A stretch of 64,000 nucleotides of DNA, from assembly GCA_963693305.1 (NCBI GenBank), contig OY855907.1, positions 38,385,356 through 38,449,355 of the forward strand. The letters run 5' to 3'. Under the pieces are notes generated by a model. The model was given only the letters and a program-made list of their open reading frames with translations, searched no databases and was not told where the DNA came from. Made by a program: the position numbers and the translations under genes. The number at the start of each line of letters is the position of its first letter. Position 1 is the stretch's first letter. Shown here piece by piece: positions 11,151 to 21,945 of the stretch. This stretch comes from Meandrina meandrites. Its lineage: Eukaryota > Cnidaria > Anthozoa > Scleractinia > Meandrinidae.

Positions 11151-12089
11151 ATATACATGAAAAAAGGGACAGAGAGAAAAAGAAAACCAGTTGAATTTTG
11201 ACACCGTGTGCCTTTTCTGATTTTTCATTCAATTGATTGGTTGAAGCACAGCAAACACATGTCAAGTTCAAACTTTCACAAGAGCGAAATATTCAGATTC
11301 ATTCAGTTGTACTGTAAACTTGGGAATTTGTGGTTTTTCAAACGTTTTTGAAGCACAACTCGGTTAACAATGACCGACTAAAGACAATGTACATATTAGA
11401 CTGTGAAAGCTCGGCGTAAACTGAAGAATTGGACGGCGGCCGTTTTGGAAACCGAGATGTAAGCTTCGAGCGGCCAAAGATGAAAGAAACCTGGCAGTTG
11501 ATAAATGCAAAAAGCCACCACAAACTACAGATATGTAAGTGCTTCTGGCGTTTTGGCACCAAAAGATTCCTACTGTCATAGCACGTCCACTTCTTCTTCG
11601 GTTGAACTTTGCACTTTTATAGTTGGAGGTTTTCCCATGACAGACCGGCGAAGAATTTGGTCGGCGAAGAACTTACTTGCCGGATTGAAAAACTTGTATC
11701 CTTGTTTATTTATATGCCTGTCGAGTGTAGCTATTATCATTCTGTAAGCGGTCTGGTTCCAAGACAAGTCGTCACTGTTTTGTCCTTTTACTTTAGGGCA
11801 GAACTGTTAGTTCGGCTTGCCGGCTCGTTTTCCTCTATTTTGTTGGCGATATATTTTTCTCTTCGCTTGACGTTTTCCGTACATTTAGCCAGAATGAGGT
11901 GCTAATAATTGTATTTGGTTTCTTAGAACTATCTTTTAGGTGTTTTACTGTTGTTTACCTAGCGAAAACCCCGGTCGTTGTTTTCGTCCGCGTCTATTTG
12001 TAATTTGCACTGGTGTTACACTTTTTGCACTGGTGTTACCTCTGAACTGCACTCAGTCTCAGCCAATCAGAATCGAGTAATTTTTTCAT

Positions 12090-12268
12090 GTATATTATTA
12101 GTATGGGTAATCAAATGGTGACGAGTGAAATTAGGAAATAATTTCACGCGCGTTTTGTCAAAATTCTAATAATTTCCCGAGCCTTCAGGCGAGGGAAATT
12201 ATCAGAATTTTGACAAAACGCAAGTGAAATTACTTCCTAATTTCACGAGTATACCATTTGGTTACCTT
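12090..12268. repeat. Foldback element, right copy
   Basis: Inverted repeat with GTGAAATTAGGAAATAATTTC and GTTTTGTCAAAATTCT mirrored by AGAATTTTGACAAAAC and GAAATTACTTCCTAATTTCA. Together with the left foldback it brackets 11151-12089, with TAATATACATGA/TCATGTATATTA at the inner junctions. The pair may be the two ends of one element. Confidence 0.7.
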
Positions 12269-12272
12269 TTAA

Positions 12273-12624
12273 TATCATGGGTGACAAATTACGCTTACAA
12301 TCGTACTTTTTTAACTTGTTTATTGTATCGTCATGAATGAACCGGTTGGAAACGACGCCCGTGCAAAAACGCTCAAAAATCTGCTCAGTGCCATTCATGT
12401 TATTGCTAAAAGATTATACGACAACCAAACGAACTGGCCAAGGTGAAATTCAAGCGAAAATGTGCAAAGTTTAAGTTTTAGATCATCTTATAAAATCCAG
12501 AACGCCATCTTGGCACTTAGACATGGGAACGTTGCCATGGCAATTTTGTAATTTCACATGTGAAATTATAAATTAGCGCTAAAATTTCACGCCAAAATTA
12601 AGGAGTAATTTGTCACCCGTGATA
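12273..12624. mobile_element. TTAA-flanked MITE (TIR TATCAYGGGTGACAAATTAC)
   Basis: TTAA (12269-12272) plus TATCATGGGTGACAAATTAC is mirrored by GTAATTTGTCACCCGTGATA plus TTAA (12625-12628). It is 352 bp with no coding capacity and abuts the right foldback element. Confidence 0.75.
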
Positions 12625-13309
12625 TTAACACTTATATTTACAGACTTTAATCAGTAGCGTTTCCTCTTTTCGTGTAAACGGTAAAAGCAATTACGTCAGA
12701 TTATAAAGACGGCGACATTATCTCTGATTTGTAAAAGAAATCGGAACTTTACTTTGTTTCCTTGGAGTTTTGGGGATTTTAAATTTTAACGCGCGGTTTG
12801 GGACTGGCACTAGTTTCGCACGCGCAATATGATATATTTTTCAAAGCAGGTGTACCCCCAAATAAAATTCACCATTTAGCATTACAAAAAGCTTCAAAAT
12901 CGCTTGCTTCAAAATACAGTCTTCAGCAATTCCTTAGCAACTGCTCTAGATCTGTAGTTAAGAGTCTCCCCCCTTAAAATACCAAATGTGCATATCATCT
13001 TTAATTAGCAGTTCCTGATAAAATATGTAATCAGAGAGACAATACACAGACTTAGGGTTTTCGCAAGACTCAAGAAACTTTTCTTCATGCCACCCTGACC
13101 AACTGCCCTTGACATTTACCGGGGATTTGATTTGCCCACTAAAGAAGCATAGCAACATTTCAGTGCGCAAATAGTTTTATTCTATAGCCACAAAACTAGC
13201 AAGTTAACTCCATCTAAAAGAACAATAACTAGTTTACATATATATGTATAGACTTGGATAATTATATCAGTAATCTATTAACTAAGCAATATCAAACAAA
13301 TATTCATTG

Positions 13310-13483
13310 TTACTTACATGAGTTCTTCTTGTGTCTTGTAAGGTTGGATTGAGAGACGAATCTTTGCTGACATATATTGCATTGGAACGGTTTCATCCCT
13401 GAATGGGCATTTATGTGGATTTCCAAGTTTGTTTTTCGTTCCCCTTTGTATTGACAGCCTTCTATTGGGCATGTTAAATCCAT
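13310..13483 (-). CDS. Zinc-finger cassette exon, intact (C2H2 + C2HC)
   Basis: CCTTTAG acceptor then ATG at 13483. It encodes 57 residues and a stop: finger 1 CPIEGC...H-x3-H, linker SGMKPF, finger 2 CNIC-x12-H-x4-C, then one Lys. The stop overlaps a perfect GTAAGT sequence at the 3' end. It begins MDLTCPIEGCQY. Nucleic-acid binding is the usual role of such fingers. Eight or more homologous cassettes occur downstream. I see no upstream partner exon close by, because a 2.27-kb element sits on the 3' side and a MITE just beyond 13500. Confidence 0.6.
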   Translation of the reverse strand: MDLTCPIEGCQYKGERKTNLEIHINAHSGMKPFQCNICQQRFVSQSNLTRHKKNSCK

Positions 13484-13501
13484 CTAAAGGAATAACAACT
13501 A

Positions 13502-13651
13502 TTTTAAGGCCACAATTTCTAGGGGTTTACCGGCGGAATAAACCCCCGCGACATGTTGGGAGAACACAGGGAAAAAAAAAGGTTTTCGAGTGTTCTCCCA
13601 ACATCCCAAGGGGATTGATTGCGCCGGTAAACCCCTGGAAAGTGTGGTCAA
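13502..13651. mobile_element. Palindromic MITE
   Basis: GGGGTTTACCGGCG and GACATGTTGGGAGAACAC are mirrored by GTGTTCTCCCAACAT and CGCCGGTAAACCCC in a 150-bp foldback. Partial copies of one arm occur at about 33652 and 50151. It abuts the 5' side of the zinc-finger cassette. Confidence 0.65.
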
Positions 13652-13659
13652 TTGCTAAT

Positions 13660-16100
13660 GTGTGGTCTATTACTAACTATGAAAAACCTTTTTTTTAACA
13701 AATGGGAATCTATTTTATATTTCATGATCAAGTGTCTTATTCTCAACCCTTTCATCGAAAGAAAAAACACAGATTCAGCTTCACCGACCGTCCACACCGA
13801 AATCCACCGACCAAAATGTTTAAAAGTCCATTTAAAGCTGTAAAGTCATAAGAAAGGAAGGGGAAAAGGGAAACGGTTTACGGAAGAAAATGTATTGAAG
13901 GATTGATTTAAAGTTACTTTTTAGAGCAAACGTCTGCACGGAAAGTTTGCAAGTTTGCAAACCTCACAGACTGCCAAAGTTATTGCCCGCAGGGTTTTGG
14001 GCCAGAGGCCAAAACCCGAGGAGGCACCCTAGGACTCCCCAGGTGTATACATACAAGGACAAAGAACATTTGTTGAAAAAGTAAGAAATGTGTTTGTAGA
14101 CTGGGCAAAGCGATCTTGACTTGGCAAAACTAGGTGCGCACGGTCGTCTCAGGCAATATTTTAGCAAGCACGCATGGTGGTATCGGTAAAATAAGGGTGG
14201 TCGCATATTGTTGTAATCGCAGCAAACATTTCTTGCTTTAAGTCAAGAAATGGCTGAAGTGTGCCCAAAATTTAAATGATACCGAAAGTACATGGAGAGT
14301 ATTACACGCATATCATTCAGGGAAGCAGAGTTTTAATCAGCACTTGAACGTCGTGAAAACAGTGGAAATTGCTTGAATGATGCGATGAGGATAAACATCC
14401 TAAACGTAGAAGCGTGAACATTGTCATTGTAATATGATTGTAATTCATTTCACACACTCACTGTGACAATATTCATGCTTCCAAATTGTTGGCATTTGGT
14501 CCACAGTAGGTTGAATAAGGACCAAAATTGCCTGGGAAAATTGGTTTATTGATTCTTTGAATGTGCCATATTTTGTTATTCGTAGACATTTTAGGCTTTT
14601 GGCGAGGAAACATTGCAAGCTCATTTTGAATGTAATAATTTTGCGTGTAGTCACCGTGAATTAAAACTTCACATGTTCTGCCTGTATTCTTTAGGTAATT
14701 TCTGATAACTTATCAATCCTTACAATACTCAAACATACTCATAAATCAACTGATGATTACCGCTAGTTTGCATGTGAATGCAACAGATAGAGCAGTGGCA
14801 CGCAACAGGGAAATTCCGGCACAACAAAATGTCGTGACATACTTGGCACAGTATAAAAATCGCCTTATTGTGTAGTCCATGGACTTCCAATAATTATAAA
14901 GGCGTCAAATGTACTACTAATCTTAGATTATTGCTGTAAATAAAATTATATGAAGGTGGGGGCAGCTGCAGTAAAGGTTAGTTTCAGAAACTCTGCTTCA
15001 GAAATGTTATTTTGATCTTATTTGTTACGTAATTTTTCGTTTTCGCCAAATGACAGACTTAACATAAAGCAGTCAAATTGCATAAAACTAGAATTTATCC
15101 AAGAATTTATTCTGCCATCAAGATAATTCAAGCAAGCTTTCATCGTGATCAATCTGTACACAAAGTATTTTACATGCGCAGATTGACAGTTCTTGTTTAC
15201 CACTCAACATTTTTCATCGAAGGTGGCGAGATTTTGGATTTTTATATGCCTAATAATTCGTTCACAATATTTTAAGCTACCATTCAAATTTGAAGTGAAT
15301 CAAAGCTATTTACCAACTGAAGGTACAAAACGGATAAAAACTTAAGTGTATATACAGGGAACACTTTCCTCGATAATACTGGCCCTGACTTAACCAATGA
15401 CATTAAAATGAAAGTTAATGATCAAGGCCCGCGCAGCAAGATTTTGAGTGAGGGGGGGGGGGGGGGGGGGGGGCTCAAGCGTCAGCCAGGTTCTTTTTTT
15501 TTGGGGGGGGGGGCAGAGGCATGCTAGCCTGGGAAAATTAGGGTTTTTGTTACTCTCAGATATCAGAAAGTGGATTTAATACTAACAACAGTGTGTTAAA
15601 GCACAATGTTTTTACAACTTGAAACAGCAACGGTCCGCAAACAACAATGGTGCTAATGTACCAGGATCTACAAGAGATTTTTGCAATTTATTTGCGCTGG
15701 CCTTCGAGCTGGCATTATTTAGATTTTGCTACACCACGTGGACGAGTCCCAAAAAGGACGGAATGGCTGTCCGCGATTGTAACCCTACTTTATCGTTCTG
15801 GTCGTGTTGGTGTCTTGCAAAGTTACTTTTTCACACAGTACTTATCGGCCTTGCTATATTATTGTAATGCTTTTACAGTGTAAGCATACTTAACATTTAG
15901 AACCAGACCTATAGATTTACTATCAAATCCTGCTTGAAGCAATTTAATTTACTCCAAATCAGTACTACTGCATTAGCGTTTACAAACCAGGAATCTGACG
16001 ATTTTTGCTATACTTCAGCTTAACGTTGTAAACGGTGCCAAAATTTCTCTTTCTGTTATTGCCAAAATCTGCAAATTTGTTTTCGTCGCTATTTTAGGAG
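13660..16100. other. No gene seen; poly-G tract
   Basis: About 2.4 kb with only short chance frames. A run of about 22 G lies near 15452-15473, and a second shorter one near 15505. A block at about 15690-15810 (TTTATTTGCGCTGGC... ACGTGGACGAGTCCC) resembles 3275-3300 joined to 4336-4425, i.e. a repeat split there by the TTAA elements. Confidence 0.45.
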
Positions 16101-16279
16101 AAAAACTGTGTCAAAAGAATCAATTTCTTCGAAATTTATGTTTGTGAGGATGGTAAACAGCTGCTTAATCATTAATATGAAACAAATTTCTCTGTTTTAC
16201 GCAGAAAATGTTCTCAAGATGCGGAAGATGCGGAAGTCAGCGAATTATGCGGATCCACACCACCGCATCCTGTCAGATG

Positions 16280-16470
16280 CCCTGTGGTATGGCTGGCAAA
16301 GGGCAAATTATGCCCCCTTTCAAAAAAAATATCACATGCCAATTTAATTCTTGAAAACAAATTCCTGGTTATTATGGACCCCAAACTGGGTGCATGGCTC
16401 AAGCTTTGTGATCCCTAAGAATAGAATAGAATAGAAATCCTGGTTAATGCATGTTACAGGAGAGCCAGCT
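16280..16470. repeat. Interspersed repeat with AATAG microsatellite
   Basis: Copy of the short repeat that also occurs near 10110, 30590 and 43515: GGCTGGCAAAGGGCA at the left, ACCCCAAACTGGGTG, then (AATAG)n, then TTAATGCAT and CCAGCTTGTCC at the right. Confidence 0.7.
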
Positions 16471-16517
16471 TGTCCAGGTTTTCCAGGCGACGGATTCCCA
16501 CAGACACTGTAATTTCA

Positions 16518-16903
16518 AACGAAGAAAAGCAAGGCCGATTGAACAGTTGGGAACTATATATATTATATTATAACTGTTCAATCAGCCTTGCTTTTCTTCG
16601 TTTACTATTTTGTTATAGCTTTATCCTTTTTTTTTCTACTGTTATCTTTTTTATTGTACTTAAATGCTTTAGAATTATTTGTTCTGTAAATATCTACTTC
16701 CTTAATTAAGTATGTAAATGTAAAATGCCTCTTTTCTGACCTAATATTTACTTTAAATTAATAAATGTGGTCACCCAACTAGTTTAGCTCTTTAGTTATT
16801 TTGGGTGACCAGCAACTGTATGTATTTTTAATTTATTTATTGTTTAAGTTGTTACTAGTAATTTGCAGTTCAAATAAACCTTGTTGTTGTTGTTGTTGTT
16901 GTA
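16518..16903 (+). mobile_element. Hairpin plus LINE-like 3' tail
   Basis: A 32-bp-arm hairpin (16518-16602, ACGAAGAAAAGCAAGG and its complement) is followed by an AT-rich tail that ends CAAATAAACC then (TTG)n at about 16884-16902. A short-repeat tail after an AATAAA-like signal is typical of the 3' end of CR1/L2-type retroposons. No reverse transcriptase is left. Confidence 0.4.
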
Positions 16904-16909
16904 TTAGAT

Positions 16910-18516
16910 CTTCTACATTTAGAGGATCCGGTACTTCTATTTCGTCACGGTGGTCCTTGCAAATTTAAATTCACTGTAATTTCAGACCGCGTTGGACGTT
17001 TTTAAGCTAAACATACAGGGCATATGTGTGTAAATAAATAAAGCGAGTGAAGAATAGCACAAAAATAAAGAAACTTAATGCGCGGCGACCACGTGCACGA
17101 CGGACTAAAACACACTGACAACGATAATTAACAATTATTTTGTCTCGGGAATATTCGCCGAGATTCACGGAACCTGCGACGAAAAATTATATTGGTATAA
17201 TTTTCAGAGGTGAATATCAAGAACTACAAAATATAGAACTAATTTATAAAACACGGAAACAACAAACTCATAAAGTGCATGCTGAAGCATGTGTAAACAA
17301 GCTCAATTTATCCAATGTAAATAATAATATCCACAGTTAGGATTAAGCAATAAAATAGAGCAAAGCAGACACTATGAAAAAGACAGTTATGTGGTACCTT
17401 TACTGAATCGTTGGCAACTTCTCAGCATTCTTGACATGAGTACCTCGCAGGCTGAAGCGACCAGCCTGTAGCTCCGGTCACAAGAGAACTGAATGTCAAT
17501 CAATGTCAAGTCAGAAATAAACGGACCAATCGACTCGGTCCCAGAGCCCTGAATTCTCCGCAAGTAAGTGGATCAGAGGAGGTTGGACACCGGTCACGTG
17601 CCAATTTTGATAAAACCACGTTTTCGCGCTTGTTTCGACCTCAATAACAGCGACATATGGTGTCTGTGGGTTGCGTTCTTGCTGGGTGATCGGTGAGTTG
17701 TTGACCTATCGCTTGTTCACGGTTGTACTAAGAGTCTTTCACTTTAAAAACATAAACGGAATTTAGTTCGAGCGGCCGGGTATTCTGCAGTAAGCAATAA
17801 TTATTTTATATTTGTTCAGAACACATGGACACTGTGCACAGTTGTGTTCGGACCAGCAGTCAAGAAGCTTTCCCGGCAGCAGTTCGCTCACGTGGAAAAA
17901 CTCGCTGTTTGGGAAGACACGTGCAGGTTATAAGCTGCTGTTTTTCGAGGTATTTACATGTTTTTCTTGTCTTATTTTCTTTAGTTTTGCTGGTTGTATT
18001 CAGAGATTTAACTGTTGCGTTTGTTTTCCCATCCACAGAAGCTGGCGACAAACTAAAACCTGAAGTTTTCAGACACGCACTTGGAAATAGATGTGACAGT
18101 TTGGCCTAAAAAAAAGATGTAGGTAGGATAAGTTTAAATATTGGAACAGAAATGCTGAAACATTTTGCAATCTTTTACTTTCCTTGTATTTGTCCTTCGT
18201 TGCTTGGTCGGAAATGCCATTTCCCACGATTTCCTGGGACAGTTTCATAAATCAAAACATCGAGAGACGTCTAGTAACAAGAAGTTGCCAGCAACTTACA
18301 ACCACGCTGTTAATTTTTGCTAATTAACAGCTTTCTTTTTAAAGTCAGGGTTGAATTAAATCTGTTTGCACCATAAGTAAAGGCCTAGCAAAGTAGTCAC
18401 GCAAGTCACACAATCTGAGGTTTATGTTATCCAAGTCTATCTTTAGCTTGGAGGTTTTCCCTTCTAATGATGTAATCCCTACACTTTCAGGCATGCTCAA
18501 TGGTTTACCTTGGCAA
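16910..18516. other. No gene identified
   Basis: Several overlapping frames (17812-18109 on plus) do not resemble any family I know and lack clear splice structure. I see nothing that supports a gene here. Confidence 0.35.
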
Positions 18517-18525
18517 TATTTAATG

Positions 18526-19715
18526 TAGTCTCCTTTGCAGCCGTTTAGTGTCGTCACTCAACGGTCCTCCCCACAAACGGCTGCTCAAATTCGAACAACA
18601 TTCCTTTCCCTTTGTTTCTTATGTGACCAATCAGAGCTGTACAAGAGATTGTAATCAACATGGTTTTTCCCGCGTCCTCAAGTGTTGCAAAGGATCAGAG
18701 TTTCTCCGATGTTTGAGATGCCAAAGAAAGCTCTGCAAAGTGATCGTTACTTTATTTGCTCCACTGTAGTTCAGAAAAAAGAAAAGAGTATATATTTCGA
18801 TCTACCGGTGGTTATTTGTTCATGTCCGGATGTGAATGTGAGCAGCTATTCAGCGACCAGCGAGTTCAGTTTGCAAAGCTTTGCTAAAAAGACGACTCGT
18901 CATGTTCAAAAGGGCATTCATCTTGGAGGGCTCACATGAATTGAAGGAACTCTACAAGGATCGTGAACTTCCGAGAACAAAACGCTTAGTTAACATTGAG
19001 AACGACCATGACAATGGAGAAACCGTTACAGATGCATGCCGTGAGAAAGCCTCGATGTTTTACAATTTCCGATCAATATCATATCACGTATGCTTCTTCT
19101 GATGCTGCAGCCCAAGATTCTCCGAAACCCGTCGTTAGGTTGACAAAAACATCTTCAACGATTTTCCCAATTCCAGATTTTTCACTGTGCGTTTATTGCG
19201 CCTTTTAATAATATGCGAAATCTAAACAACTGCATTTTTCGCAGCCGCCATCGGCCAACAAACCTTGAAAAACAGAAGCAAATAAAATGGATCGAAATCT
19301 ACCAATTGCAGCTGACAGACGTGACCTTTTGACCAGGCTGAAGTTAACTTCTGTTTCCTGAGAGGTCCGCTTTGAAGGTTGACGGTTGCGAAAACCCGAA
19401 ACCAATATAAAAACGTTGGTTGAGGTTGAATTTCAGAGTTGGTATGTTATTGAAAACCACAATAAGCTAGAAATTTGAAATGTCTTTCTGACAAAATCAA
19501 ACACTTCTTCAAGGGTCGCTACTTTGAAAGCTGTGAACTCCAAGATGAAACGAGCAAAATGATTGGTTAGATTTCTTTGGCGCGCACAGTTCTCGAAATA
19601 TGTAATCCGAATGGTGATTGGTTGAAACGGAGGAAAGGAATGTTCGAATGTGAGCAGCCGTTTCAGTGGGGAGGAGCGTTGCGGACGACAGTAAAAACGG
19701 CTGTGAGGGAGACTA
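18526..19715. mobile_element. Mutator-like element with 9-bp target duplication
   Basis: The direct repeat TATTTAATG flanks the element at 18517-18525 and 19716-19724. The ends are TAGTCTCC...CAGCCGTTT and the complement AAACGGCTGTGAGGGAGACTA. Inverted similarity continues for about 80 bp (CTCCCCAC, ACGGCTGCTCA, TTCGAACA, ATTCCTTTCC). Long inverted repeats with 9-bp duplications are typical of MULEs. The 1,190-bp interior has no recognisable transposase. Confidence 0.75.
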
Positions 19716-19724
19716 TATTTAATG

Positions 19725-20700
19725 TTCCTTCAAATCTCTGAACTCGCTCTGATAAAACAGCCAAAAGGTCCACCTCAATTGCCTAAACCCAAAAGAAATA
19801 CTCGCAGAAATGCAAATAAATTGATGATTGTTGCTCCTGCTGATATAAACTTGCAAATAAAACAATCTTATTTGTCACATAGCAAAAGTGAAACCTGTAA
19901 CATTGGCACATTCCATGGTTGATGTAATACCTTTTTTTAGTGTATTCAATATTCGGTTCGAATCCAACGCTTCGATAAAACACAAAGAAAATATATTTTA
20001 TACACAATAAAGAAAACCATATCTGTAACATTTTCCATACATTAATGTTTCAACAGCTTCTGGTGAATAAACATCCCAGGTTGCGTGATTCAAAGTTGCG
20101 ATTGCAATTTGACTGAGTGGAGGTTTGGGTCTGGCCACCGACAAAAAAAAAAATCCTGTGCAGAGCAAGAACCTCACTCAGCCCATGGCCACACTTAATT
20201 AGCAACATTAACTTGTGTTGTTTAAGTGTCAACCTTCATTTGGTACTATTTGAGAGACAAACGGTGGTTCTCCAGTGTTAAAAGCAGAGGGCAAGACGTC
20301 TCCCCCTCAGAGGGGTAAATTCCAAACTACATTGTCAGTGTTGACACCTTATCCTTGTGAATGTGGAGAATTGCCAGGGAGGACAACCTCTCTGCACTCG
20401 TAGTGCTGCAAAGAGGGGTTTCTGATCTCTTCATGCTCCTGAAACTGCATTAAGCAGCACAAGTAAACACACCATACATGAGCAGAGTGATCAGGGCTAC
20501 ATATATGCCTGGCTTGTGAAATTGAGGGTCTCCATCAATTTTTGAAGCTTTTCAGTCTCAAAACTCAAAATACCTTGCTGCATCTTTCAAAGAAAGCACA
20601 AACGAGCAAGATAACAGATGGCACTTTTTCGTTTTTTTCCCTTTATTTAGCTGATCAACTCGTTCTTGTGTGCTTCAGCGCCTCTGTCTGTGATTTTTCA
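19725..20700. other. No gene seen
   Basis: Non-coding by inspection. The last 50 bases (TGATCAGTTCAAGCTTTATA to the start of the minisatellite) match the left flank of the second 43-bp array at 62185-62212, so the arrays are paralogous including their border. Confidence 0.5.
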
Positions 20701-20730
20701 TTGATCAGTTCAAGCTTTATATATTCTGCT

Positions 20731-21708
20731 TCCTGTGGTTGAGATAAATTTCCTGTCCAGGGGAAACAAATTGCTTGTGTGGTAGAGATAAATTTCCGGT
20801 GTGGCTGAAACAAATTGCTGGTGTGGTTGAGATAAATTTCCTGTGTAGGTGAAACAAATTGCTAGTGTGGTTGAGATGAATTTCCTGTGCAGGTGAAACA
20901 AATTGCTTGTGTGGTTGAGATAAATTTCCTGTGCAGGTGAAACAGATTGCTTGTCTGGTTGAGATAAATTTCCTGTGCAGGTGAAACAAATTGCTTGTGT
21001 GGTTGATATAAATTTCCTGTGCAGGTGAAACAAATTGCTTGTGTGGTTGAGATAAATTTCCTGTGCAGGTGAAACAGATTGCTTGTCTGGTTGAGATAAA
21101 TTTCCTGTGCAGGTGAAACAAATTGCTTGTGTGGTTGATATAAATTTCCTCTGCCGGTGAAACAAATTGCTTGTGTGGTTGACATAAATTTCCTGTGCAG
21201 ATAACACAAATCGCTGGCGTGGTAGAGATAAATTTCTGGTGTGGCTGAAACAAATTGCTGGTGTGGTTGAGATAAATTTCCTGTGCAGATGAAACAAATT
21301 GCTTGTGTGGTTGATATAAATTTCCTGTGCAGGTGAAACAAATTGCTTGTGTGGTTGAGATAAATTTCCGTTGTGGCTGAAACAAATTGCTAATGTGGTT
21401 GAGATAAATTTCCTGTGCAGGGGAAACAAATCGCTTGTGTGGTTGAGATAAATTTCCTGTGCAAGTAAAACAAATTGCTTGTGTGGTAGAGATAAATTTC
21501 CGGTGTGGCTGAAACAAATTGCTGGTGTGGTTGAGATGAATTTCCTGTGCAGATGAAACAAATTGCTGGTGTGGTTGAGATGAATTTCCTTTGCAGGTGA
21601 AACAAATTGCTTGTGTGGTTGAAATAAATTTCATGTACAGGTGAAACAAATTGCTTGTGTGGTTGAGATAAATTTCCTGTGCAGATAAAACAAATTGCTT
21701 GTGTTGTA
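20731..21708. repeat. 43-bp minisatellite array, copy 1
   Basis: About 23 tandem units. Each unit has two related halves, GAAACAAATTGCTTGTGTGG plus TT (22 bp) and GAGATAAATTTCCTGTGCAG plus G or GT (21 bp). Since 43 is not a multiple of 3, three units (129 bp) make one cycle of all frames. The minus strand is almost stop-free in all three frames, giving long repetitive open frames that are not independent genes. Confidence 0.9.
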
Positions 21709-21945
21709 ACCTTAGTTCGATACTTTGTTGCGTTTTGTTATTTGTCATGTTGGGTACCCTGTAAACCCAATGGGCTTAGCGGCCGCGTCTTTAGAGCGCG
21801 AAAAACAGTCGCCATGTTTTTGTAGATTTGTAGTTTGGATTTTTTAGGGAAAATCTCCAACAGAATCGTAACCCTTTGTAAGCGATCTCGATGGTTGGAT
21901 AAATTTTGTGGATTTGTGGAATTTACGACTACATTTCATTCGATT

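Larger units (their letters stand above)
10709..12973. mobile_element. 2.27-kb TTAA-flanked composite element
   Basis: TTAA at 10705-10708 is followed by an 18-G run, then TGACTCTTCACTAC. The other end is GTAGTTAAGAGTCTCCCCCC before TTAA at 12974-12977. Two paralogous loci (44091-44108 and 28760-28778) have the uninterrupted junction GCACTTAAAATACC, which is the empty site. Inside are two foldback elements and a further TTAA element. No transposase was found; short frames within are judged to be chance. Confidence 0.8.

Noticed and set aside
17812..18109. Two overlapping plus-strand frames near 17.8-18.1 kb
   Set aside because: Mutually overlapping, with no homology recognised and no supporting splice or start context.
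20731..21708. Possible CRISPR-like array of regular repeats
   Set aside because: The units are contiguous tandem copies with no unique spacers, and the genome is animal.
20710..21748. Long minus-strand frames of 283-343 codons
   Set aside because: They are the 43-bp minisatellite read in its three frames. There is no non-repeat protein sequence and no splice context.
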